64,000 bases of DNA, taken from assembly GCA_013396635.1 (NCBI GenBank), contig WBMW01000597.1, positions 220,190-284,189 on the forward strand, given 5' to 3'. Shown here piece after piece: positions 39,074 through 50,000 of the stretch. Made by a program: the position numbers and the translations under genes. Numbering within the stretch: the first letter of the stretch is position 1; each line of letters starts with the position of its first letter. The DNA comes from Penelope pileata (lineage: Eukaryota; Chordata; Aves; Galliformes; Cracidae). The notes under the pieces are model-generated. The model was not told where the DNA came from. It was given only the letters and a program-made list of their open reading frames with translations, and made no database searches.

Positions 39074-40144
39074 AGCAGTTTCGTTGTTACAGTGAATTGT
39101 TTTTTCAGAGGATTCTTCCAGTGCCTCAGTGCTGAGCTTCTCTGCCTTAACCCCTGCACCTCCTGCTGCCTGCGGTCCCCCTGTGCTCCGCACTAACCCC
39201 AGCTCCCCGTGCTCTGGTGGGTCAGGGTCCGGCTGCAGGAGCTGGGAGTGGCAGAGCTCCGGGTGCTGCGGGCCATGCCCAGGTTCTGCTCTGCCTGGCA
39301 GCCCCTCTGCAGGCAGCTCCCGTCGGGCTGTTCAGTGGCACAGCCCCACCGGTGCCGCTTCTTGGAGGAGCTTTGGGTGGTGGTGGTGGCGTGGAGGCAG
39401 CAGCTCTGAGTGCTGGGGTTTGTCATCGTGCTGAGCCTTGGGTGCGTGGTGGCTTAACTGGCGCAGCGTGGCTGGAGGAGAGCAGTGCCTCAGTCCAGGG
39501 CTGCCAGTGCCCGGTGACACCCAGTGACAGCTGCTGTGTGGCTGTCACACACTCCTGGTGTTGGGGGAGGAAAGATCAGCCCCTGGGGAAGCTGCAGTCT
39601 TCAGGAGCAGGGGCTGATGGCATCGCAGCTTCACCCCGAGCTGCTGTGGGGACGGGGAGCTGCTGGGCGCTGGGCTGGGCGCTGCTGGAGGCTCTCAGAG
39701 CTCCCGGTCATCCCCCACCTTGCAAGGTTGTTCCTTCAACTCTGGAAATTCCTGTACTGTACATAAGACACTTGTTTATTTTTAAAAAGCTGAATGTTTT
39801 TTTTTTTTTTTAAAAAAAAACCTGTTCTTTTTTTAGACAGCAAATAGAACACAGCTGACACCTTTGTAGGAAATCGTGTGGGAAACAGTTGCACAGGGAA
39901 GGTTTTAGAAGTTACTATTTTAAAATAATTGCTAAGTTAATGCAAGATGCTGGGCTGTCAAAGGCAGCACTAGCTCATGTCACCAGAGGGAAAGAATTTA
40001 CTGATGCAACAAAAGGAACGAGAAATCTCCTGAATTTCTCACTTTCAAAGGTTTTTTTGCATTGCTGGAAAAAAAAAAAAATGGAACAAAACAAAAACTT
40101 TCATGTTTACCTGACACTTTCTTCAGGGTTTGATTGATTTGTCT

Positions 40145-40150
40145 AATAAA
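40145..40150 (+). terminator. PLEKHG4: Poly(A) signal, distal
   Basis: AATAAA followed by T-rich and GT-rich sequence (to about 40190), in an AT-rich stretch that ends abruptly here. Confidence 0.6.
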
Positions 40151-40170
40151 GGTTATTTTCTTTATATGAA

Positions 40171-40854
40171 TCGTGTTTGCATGGTGTCCTGATTCCAGTG
40201 GGGGAATGGGGGCTGCAGGAGGGGAAGCAGAGCTGCCCCGTGCCCTCTGCCAGGGCTGGGCTGAGGCTGGGATGCTGATTTCCTACCTGGGTGGAAGGGA
40301 TGGGCTCCTGCTGGAGGTCACACAGCAGGAGCAGCTCCTCCCCAGAGCTGCAGAGATGGTAAAACAGGATCAGCAGAGTGCCAGGGCTGCACAAGGTGCT
40401 TGAAATAAAACGTGAAGGAGCTGCTGGAGCCCTCTGGGTATTTGCTGCTCCCCCCAAAAATGGAAAAATGATCGATATGTCAGAGAGTGGCTTCTGTTAG
40501 GTACTGAAAGGGGTAAAGGCACAGGGCAGAGCCGTGGTGTCTGACTGAGGCTGCTGGGGAGGCAGCTGAGCAGGACAGCCAGGAGCCACCTGGACATCAC
40601 CAGCAAGGTGCGTGGCCATCTGGTGGCCAAAAGGCAGCGACAGGAGCTGGGCAGGTGCCTGGGGGTCAGAGCTGCGTTCGTTTCTTTTGGAAGCATGTTC
40701 TGCTAAACAAACCTGAGGTGTGGCCAACAAAGAGGTCAGGCACAAAGCTCCTCCTCCACGCCCCACAGCTGACGGCTGCTACAAAGATCCCCAAAGCAAA
40801 TCCCTGCTCCAGTCAAAAAGAACACTGAGCAAAAGAGAGCTCAGAGGAAATGTT
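40171..40854. other. Tail-to-tail intergenic interval PLEKHG4/KCTD19
   Basis: About 0.7 kb between the distal PLEKHG4 poly(A) signal and the KCTD19 poly(A) signals. No gene seen. Confidence 0.6.
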
Positions 40855-40865
40855 TTTATTTTATT
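40855..40865 (-). terminator. KCTD19: Two overlapping poly(A) signals of KCTD19
   Basis: On the - strand two AATAAA hexamers overlap by one base, starting 49 bases after the stop codon. A T-rich element follows, so the 3' UTR would be only about 70-80 bases. Confidence 0.7.
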
Positions 40866-40913
40866 GTGGTACCTGAGGGGGATACGCATTCCAAACCTTG
40901 CTGTTCTGTAAGG

Positions 40914-41012
40914 TCACAGTCCCAAGGCGCAGCAGGAGACGGATCGAGCGAGCCCTCTCTGGAGCAGCGCCTCGAGGCAGCGGCCGTACTTCCAGGCGAG
41001 CGGCAGCGTGAA
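40914..41012 (-). CDS. KCTD19: KCTD19 exon 17 and stop
   Basis: FTLPLAWKYGRCLEALLQRG then LARSVSCCALGL and TGA at 40916-40914. Human ends [20 protein letters not shown], so the bird C-terminus is a few residues shorter. Confidence 0.95.
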   Translation of the reverse strand, partial: FTLPLAWKYGRCLEALLQRGLARSVSCCALGL

Positions 41013-44000
41013 CTGGGAAGGCACAGAGCAAGGCCAGGTCAGGCACCCCCCCGACTGCAGAACCCCAGCTGTGACTTCGCTCCGCGCTGCTTCACCACCC
41101 TAGAAGCCTCCCAGCTGCTTTTGTGGACAACCTCCGAAATCAGCAGCAGGTTTTAAACTTAATTATGAAGGCTAGAGGTGACAGCAGTCAATCTGTGCTG
41201 TGAAGCCGCCTCCCCCCCTATTTAATTCGTTTGCAAACAGCTGGGAGGAGTGAAGCAGTTTCAGCCGCAGCCGGTGGTGTTCCCAAGTCAGCCCTCCAGC
41301 AGCCCCTGGTGGCGAGCGCTACTTACTTCCACCCACGGCAGCAGCGCTTCCCGGACGTTTCTGTCCCCTTTGAAATACTCTGTGCTCAGTAAATCACCGA
41401 CGAACTCCTTGGGGGTGATCTGCCGGGTCTGAAACACAGAGCACAGCAGTGTCAGACCGACGGGTCCCTCTCCCCGTCCCTCCTTGGCCAGGGTTCATTA
41501 GTGGGAGGATTAAAAGGGATTGGGAGCAGCAGCCATCCCTCAGGAGCTGGAATCAAGCACCGATGTGCACAGACGTTCCCAAGTCCCTCTCCTTGCTCTT
41601 GTCTCCCCCTTTGCAGGGGGTACAAAAACAGCTCCTGGCTGGAGCTGGGCACTGCTGGAGAGGGGCAGTGGGGCTGGGGCAGAATCAGTTGCTTCCATTG
41701 CAAATTAAATAAAAACAGAAATTCCTGGCTGCTTGAGGGACGTGTTTATTCCTGGCACAACACAGGGGGGGCTGCTCTGACACCAGGGGTGGGACCCGCT
41801 GCTCCCTATTGCCTCATGTTTGGGCCTCCAGCTGCCGCAGCAGCAACCTCTGCTCTGCTCTGCGGGTGCCTGAGCTGCTGGGCTGCCCTGGGGCTGATTT
41901 CCAGCTGCTGAGGGGGGAGAGGCACCAGCAGTGGAAGCTTCTCAACAGGCAGAATGGGAAATGCTCCATCTCCCTCTCTCGAGGAAGGCGAGCTTTCAGG
42001 TCCTGGCACCCCAGCGGTGCCTGGGGAAGCACAGCTCATGCCAGTCTGCCCGACCTTGTACCTACCCAAAGCTTGTTGACAAGGGCTGCAACTCTGGCTG
42101 TGATTTCCTTGGGATCCTGCTGCCTTATGGAGTCCAGGATGACATCGGTCAGGAAAAAGTGGCACTGCCTGGCATAGAACATCTCCTCGTGGGAGAGAGC
42201 AAAGCGGAGAAAAACTACGTCTGCAAGAAACAGTTCAAAGAACACAAAACCATGAGGAAAAAAAAGGCTGCAGTTGCAGCATTCGACATTTCAGTCATCC
42301 AACCTTTACCATAAACAAGTGTGCAATACAGCAGGAAGCTCGTGCATATCCCCAGCCACTCTGTAACCACTGGGATAGCAAGCTTTCTGTTTTTTTTTTT
42401 TTTCCTGGCTCTTACATGTTCTGTAGCCCAGTAGCAGATTTGATGCATTAAAGGGCTTCGCTTCAAGGCACCAGCAAGGTCAGGCAGCTGCTGTGAAGAA
42501 CTAAATTTCGGCAGCAGTCAGGCTGGGACAACCTTAGGTGCTCAGCTAGCCAGAACTGGCAACAAATCTTGACAAAGAGAACATCAAAAACTCTGCAGCA
42601 ACATCCCCAACCCCACAGCTGCCTGCACGGCCTTACCTTCGGGCAGTGCTGGAGGGTGTGCAGGACCCAGCTGGGTGCCAGCCAGCAGAACGCTGTACAC
42701 AACGCTCTCCTCGTTGCAGGTGTGAAAGCCATCACTGCCCAACACTGGAGGATGTGCAACTTTCAGAATCAACCCCACGCTCCTGTGATCTTCCAGAGCT
42801 TTGGTTTCTTGGCCATCAGTGGCTTCTGTGAATGGGTACAGCTGGAGTTTTACACGCTGCGTAGCAGTAATGGGTAAACACATCTGTCCTCCTGTAAATG
42901 TGACCACAAAAGTGTCATCTTATTAAAGCTATGCCCTTTGCTGTCTTCATTCTGTCATTGAGGTTTTGCCAGGAAAAGTCAACCAGCACTAGACAGAAAA
43001 CGGCAATCTGTACACCAAAGAATTTACAATCCTAAATAGAACATGACCGGCCTTCTCTACTTCCCCCTTCGACGAGGGAAAATCAGAAAAAGTAACCATG
43101 ACGCCCTGCTTAGCAAAACCCAAGCAGAATTTAGTCCAGGATTCTTTCAAGGGATTTTTTTATAGGAAAAAATAATACTCTGGCTTGCACTGCTATAGTA
43201 ACAAACCCATCCACGATCATTATGAATAATTCTGCTTTGCCAGCAGCTCTGTGAAAACCTGCAGGGCTGCCCACGGTGGAAGTGGTGCGGGGCAAGTCAC
43301 ATCCTCTGCGGGGTGATGGAAGAAGTCTTGGACCGGGACTTCCCACTGAGGTTTCCTGAGCTTGCATTTTGCTCCTTGGCTACCAGACGTTTCCAACTCC
43401 CACACAGCGCTGTGGAGACTTCTGGGTTTAGCATGAACTCGGCCTTTGTGCTGAGTTACTGATTTCTGGAAGCAGGTCTGCACCCAGCAATCTCGCTGCT
43501 AACAGTGGGCTCACAGGATGGATCCGTGGTTCAGCCCCACACCTGAAACCCCTGGGGAGCACCTCCCAGGTGCTGGAGTACAGGCAGTGTCCTGGTGACT
43601 GCACTGGGGTCCATAAAACTAGGAACAAAAATACCACTAATATCTAAAAAAATATTCTGTTAGCAGAAACTACCCGAATGGTGAAGGCAATTCAAAATAC
43701 CCTCAGGATCTGAGGAGCCCTCAGGACTGAAGGATGTGAATTCTCCTTTTTTCTTGCAGTCCCAATATCTAACTGGGATCCCAGTTTTTGCAGCCAGCAT
43801 TAATGAACTCCAAACATCTCAAAAATGCAGAGGGGTAACTCCAGCACACCCAAACAGCCCGGCTGTTCTGCTGCTGAGGCAGAGTTACAAGGAGACAGCT
43901 CAAGGGCAGCTCGTTAATGCTAGCGAAGCAAAAAGCTGCTCCACCTTTCTGGCCAACCCACTTCCAGCACTACACTCTGCAGAGATGAGCAGTAAAAGAT

Positions 44001-47000
44001 GTCCTCCAGCCCCCACCAGCCCCTTGCTTAGCAGCTGGCAATCAACTTACCCCCTGCTGGAGGGATGAGCTCCATCTGCACGCTCTGCTCTCTTACTTCA
44101 CCGAGAAAGTTTTCTACAATTAGAACAAGAAAAAGGCTGAGACCAGCACTCAAATCCAGCAGCATCAAAGTATCTCATGTGCATACAAGTGATTCAGTTA
44201 ATTACTCCCCTCATTTTTGTGAACAATAAGCACTAAGCTATCATTTACCTTCTGCTGGTTCCCTGTTTGTGTCCTCTGTGTTTTTTCCTCTTGGGGGAGC
44301 AGATTTCACAGTGCTGAGTTGATCTGTTCCAGCACTTGGAGTAACGAGCAAACTCTGTTTGAACACATCTTGCTCCAGCTGCTTTCCTCCAGCCCCAAAT
44401 TCACACTGGGTAACGGGATCGTTTGCCTGAGGCGTAAAGCTCATTTTCCCAGGAGCAATTGGAGCTTGGACACCTCTGTCCTCCTCAGGAGCCCTGTGCT
44501 GAGGTACACGGCCTGTGGCACAGCCATCAGACATTTCCACGTGCTGGAGATCACATCTCGTGGAGTTCAGCGTGTCCCATTCCCTTACCAGGGAAATCAA
44601 CCTCAGGATGTGACTGGCTGAGCCTTCACTTCCTGCTGTTTTTGTCAAGCTGCTCCTTACCCCTCTCTTCCTCGGAGGGCTTCCCAAACACCAGCTGGAG
44701 TTCACCACACTGCATGAGGTTTCATCACCCCCTCCAAGGGCGTCCTTGCGCTTCATCCCTCTGTCCTGTGGCACCAGTTTGGAAGGCTCTGCCTTCTCCC
44801 CATTGGTGTCTTGTTTCCCCTTCAGGTCTTTTATATTGCTCCAGGTATCGACATAGTTTTTATTGGAATCCCTGGCTGCATATGGATACACCTAAAATAC
44901 AGTGAAGCATTGTTAGTTCTATTTTATAAGGAAGGAAGTGTAACTCTTCCCTTCCCTAATAAAAGGTGTATTTTATTTACTCTAATAAAAGATTTAAGAA
45001 TGGAGTTTTCAGTCTCTGGAAAACGCTTCCTCACTTCTGTGCTGGATGCAGCACTTCAGACTCTCCAAACCCTGCCCTGACAATCCAGCACTGCTGCCAT
45101 GCTGTCCTCAGCCACCTCAGCTTGCATCACTGCATTCAGCAGAATTTGAAGAAAGAAGCTGGAGTGGCCAAGGCACACAGGCAGGGCCAGCAGCTCAGTG
45201 TCTCTGCTGCAGTTAAAACTGAGATTTATTTTGGTTATGTGAACCAGTGGCAGCGCATTCTGCACAGGAAAGATGGTTTGGCCAACTGCAGATGAGCAGC
45301 AACTCCACCACCTGAGCACCAGCATTCAGCTGCGGGGTGGAACAGCCTGGTGTCAGGGTGGAAGTGCTATAGGGCAGCACCTGCATTTCACTGGAAGCGG
45401 AGAATTTAAGTTTGGCACCTTCCTGGTTCAAACTGCTTTCCAAAATGCTTCATGGTGACACATTCTGAAAGCCAGATCTTACCTCTTTTGGGTCCTGGCT
45501 GAGCTCATGCTCCTGATTCCAAGGCACAACATTTAATCTTCTACATGGAAAAGAATCTTCATTGCTCAGTTCCTTGTTCTGGATCCATAACCTAGATAAT
45601 AAATATTTACAATTATTATAGAACTTTTTTCAGGGGCAACACACAGTCAGCCTGCAGAAGGAACTGCCAGGGCTTCCACTCGCCAGGGGATCTGTGCATC
45701 TCATTCCTCTTTATTATGAATTACTTTTAAACTGCTGGGGAGGGAAAGGAACTCATGATTATCACTTGGGCATAACATAAAGGCAGCAAAGGAGCTGGAG
45801 TCTTCACTGCTGGAATGTGATGCTGCAGATACACAGGAGACAAAAATGACTTTTTTTTTGCTGTTCCAGCATCCACAAAACTTTGAGCAGTGGATTTATG
45901 TAAGCCTTGCTGGTTGACCCAGGCCATGTCTGCTTGAGATCAGACTTGGGGTTGGTTTTTCTCTCTTTTCTGGGAAGATGTTCTATTCCATTCACTTTGG
46001 GGAGAAAGCTATTCACAGCCAGGCCAATCCTCTACATTCATGGAATCAAAACTGAATTTCAAGCCTTCTTAAGAGACTGAGCTCCTGGTGGTGGCTGCCT
46101 GAGCTGCACGTGAGCTTTTGAGGAGGTGGAGCACAGAGTGGCTGCTGCTCTCTGCCTCCCAGTGAGCTGCCTACAGACACAGACTGGAGAAGATGCCCAT
46201 TGAGCTGACTGATGATCCAGCAAGGAACTCTAGGGACCAATCCAGCTCCCTAAACAGCACAGAAAATATTAGAAAATGGGTTTGCGGGTTCACAGATTGT
46301 TTAAGGCCAGAGCAGATCCTCCAGAAGGTCTCCAGAAACCAGCTGGGGCTTGGCAAAGCCAGGTCTGAGCCCAGGCTGGTGAGTGAGAACATCTCTGCTT
46401 GGTCAGGTGTACCATGGTTTCCAGAGGCACTGCAATATTTTCTGGACTTAGGGGAAGAGCTCAGTTGCCTGTTTCCTTAGTTATTGAAGAGCTGAGGACT
46501 CTTCTGTTAGTGTTTCGGTGTTCAAATAACTCATGGGGAAAAAGAGTGGCCCAAAAGATAATGGAACTGCTCGTCCTCAGTGGCTGGATTTTAGAAGGAA
46601 ATGACAAAGTTGTGCCCCTTTCAAAGAAGGGCAAACACTGCTAGCTCAGATGAAAGGAGAAAACTACAGAATACTACAGAAAAGAAGAAGAAGGAAATGT
46701 TTATCTACCTGTATGCCTCACAGTGATGAAGTGCCTCTAAGAGGGAAGGGATCTGGTACTCCTCTGCTTCTTGACGGAACAGAGGCCATTCTCTGTAAGT
46801 TGAAAATTAACTTAACTGTAAAATCACTAAATAAAAATCTTACCAGCTATCTTATCCAACGAAATATCAATTCTGGAAGCTTAAGCAGTCAGTACACACA
46901 GTGAAAGATACACTCACACCAGCGATTTTTCTTCTAACACGTGGACAAATAGCCAATCAGTTTAAATACCAAAAAGTACCCTAACCAACTTTTTTTTTTG

Positions 47001-50000
47001 TTAGATGTTTCAGACCTAACACCCAAACAGTGAGCAGTATATGGTTCTATTGAAAGCAATAGAAACCTTAGCATTACCACTGACTTCTGTGGAGTATGAA
47101 TTTGATGTCAGGAATCCCAAATTAGAGAGCTCTTCTGAAAAGGTGCAACCACACTGACTGAGCTCCTAAGCCAGCAGCATCTCTCTGAATTTTTCTTGGG
47201 CTTGCCATCTTTTTTCAAGCTACTGCCTTGTTCTAGTTAACTAAAAACATCTCTCCTCCTTTTTTCCCCCCTCCTTTCACTAACCATGGACGACAGAAAC
47301 CTGATTTTGAGAACCAGGAGTCCTGCTCTGTGATGTGCACGACACTTTTCTCATGTTGAAAACTCACCCTAGCATTTTCCATAGGGAATCCTGCAGTGAA
47401 CATTTGCAGGTTTGAAGGGTTCTAGGCAATCTAGCACACCTAGAAATATTCTCAGCCCTAGAACATTATTCTGTCTGCTACCAAGCTGTTTGCACTTGGT
47501 CCTATCCCATTTACTGTCTCTCCAGCAGTTCCCAGGCGTGGTTTGGCCAGCCAGATGCTCCCAGGACTGTTTGCAGCCGACAGAAGGAGGGAAGCCACCA
47601 CCTCTGGGAGGTGAAGGCAGGTCACTAGCAGAAGTGCAGCTGGCTGCAGCGATCAGAAACATTCCCAGACATATTTACTTTGCCTGCATAGATATAACCA
47701 TGGTGTCTGACATCTGCCTTCCTGCGTGCCTTTGATGCCAGCCCTGAAAGCAAACAGTGATTAATGCACCAAAGCAGCCAGCAGAGTAACCCTTCTGTTG
47801 ACTTTAGGAAAAAGAATGAAAATATGTACTCTTCAGGGCAACAGCTAAGGGTGCTAAACATGACCACATCAGCTGGTGAGCTAAAAGGCCCTGAGTCTGC
47901 CAACTGGAGTTGAACAAGGGCTTCAAAGACTGAAGATACCAAAAGATCTTCTGATGTCACACTGACTTTCATCACTGAAGGCAAAAAAAATTGTAATGAG
48001 TAGCAGCAGGAGCACCAGCCCCAGGGAAAATGCTACAAGAAGCCAAGGCTGCAAAGGGACAGTGCTGGGCAATCTCACAAGCAAGTGAAGCATGCTGTGG
48101 GAACATCCTCAGGAGACAGGGGTTGGAATTTCTGATGTTTGGCAAACTTTAGAGACCTCACAGATTGGGATGTCTATGGAAGGAGAGTGCTCTCTCCTGG
48201 TTAGGAGCCCTGTGTTCCTGCATCCCTACACTGCTGCAGTTTTGGAAGAGATTTTTCAGCATTAAAACTGAGATACCAGTAGAGGGGGCAGATGAAGTAT
48301 TGTTCAGCTGAACTAAACCAGACTTAGCTGTCCTTAACATTAAAAACAACCAATCAAAAATCCCACAACTGAAGAAGGATGCAATGTTTTCATCAATAAA
48401 AACATTTTTCTTTTTGCTAAGAGCGTGCACGAATCTGTGATCTTCACTGCAGTACAAGTGCCTGCTATTCTTATCACTAAAATAAAGGTATACTCATCTC
48501 ACAACAATATAATTCTTCATAACATAAGATTCTTCATCCTTTTGGATAGCATCTCTATGAAAATTAGAAATCAGGCACCCATGCTTGTTTCCCCTACAAC
48601 CACCTAATATAAAAGAAACACATGAATTCACCCTTACTTAAATTCAGCTGGCAAAAATAATTTCCCAAGTCTTAGAAAGTTGAGAACGTGTCGAAACATT
48701 TGCCCATCTCCATGGATTAGGAGACTTTGACCATACGTGATCCAACAGACCTTCTTCTCATTCGACAGCAGCTCTGGGTACTAGAGAAATAAAAACACAT
48801 TAAGATCACAGGAAGAACATTTTCTCAGACTAGGAAGATGTCTCTCCCTGCATGAAAGCAGTTCTTCAACTTACCAAACGTAGAAGAGTAATTCTAGATC
48901 AGTGTATTAGTTTTATTATTGAAACAGTCACTGTATTATGGTAAGTGGAATCTCTGCCTGACTCCAGTGACAGGACATCATCTGCACAACAGATGAGCTG
49001 TGACTGGCATCCTGGGCTATGGAAAAGGAGAATGCCCTTTACTTTGTATTAGCATGCAAAATGTTGGTAGGATTTACCCTGGGTAAAAAGAGCCCTGGGG
49101 TGCAACCTGCACCTGAAACTGTCAACTTGCACAGTGGCAGTGGATGTAAGTGAGCTGAAAAACACACAAATAGAGTGACAAAGTGTCTAAAATAACACGA
49201 GGGCTGGACTGCCACTCAGAGTGTCCTTCTCACAGAGTGAGCATGTGCTACACATCTTGGGCTGTGCCATGAAAACGCGTGATGGCACCCGCAGGCACAG
49301 AACATGGAGGAGAGGGGCAGCCAAACCCCATGTACCTGCACCCACACAGCCCCAGAGATGCCTGGAGGAAGCCTTCCCTACAGCCACATCTGGGTTGCTG
49401 CAGAGGAAACCAAACAGTTCACTCACATGAGCTCATACAGATTCAGCAAAGTGTGTCAAGTGTTTGCACCTTGAAGTCCAAGATTCATTTGCCTCAGGTA
49501 CCTGAACATATTCCACTTAATATAACACCCAGGAAAAAACATTCTAATGATTCCTATTATTAAAAATTTAGATTATGCTCTGTAGAATTAGAGATTCTGT
49601 CTTAGGAAGGGTCATGTCAAGCCAACATAAAGACAATTAATTACCTTCAATAAAGTCTGCAGGTAAGTTTCATACCAGTTACTTCCTACATAGACTTTCA
49701 CAATCTGGTGCAGTGAACATATTGACACTTCTGCTGTCCACTCTGCATCTAGAGATGGGGAAAGAAATGGAAAGGTGACAATTAAAACAACAGTCAGTAT
49801 CGTTTAGTTATAGATCTAAAGCTAGGAAGATATTGGATTTTACATCAAAATATTGCAAACAGCAATAACTATCTGAAACAGTGAAATAATTGAGCACATT
49901 CTATGCACACAGAGCTGGAACTCTTGGGCTCCAAAATGGAGAACTTTATTTCTTACAATAGCCTGGGCCTTTACATAAGTCACACTCTCAAATAAATTAC

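Larger units (their letters stand above)
37404..40170 (+). other. PLEKHG4: PLEKHG4 3' untranslated region
   Basis: No convincing coding exon after the stop. The first poly(A) signal lies at 39068 and a second at 40145, so the 3' UTR is about 1.7 or 2.75 kb. A donor-like GTAAGT at 37446 and an acceptor-like TGTTCCAG near 38558 could allow splicing within the UTR. A run of T then A occupies about 39797-39820. Confidence 0.6.
44892..48637. other. KCTD19 introns 9-11
   Basis: Introns around the small exons at 45483-45591 and 46709-46792. No other coding exon, CR1 copy or RNA gene recognised. The - strand frame 47625-47984 has no KCTD19 similarity and no phase slot. Confidence 0.55.

Noticed and set aside
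47625..47984. 119-codon - strand frame, considered as a KCTD19 exon
   Set aside because: Exons 9, 10 and 11 already join in phase with homology; no room or similarity for it.
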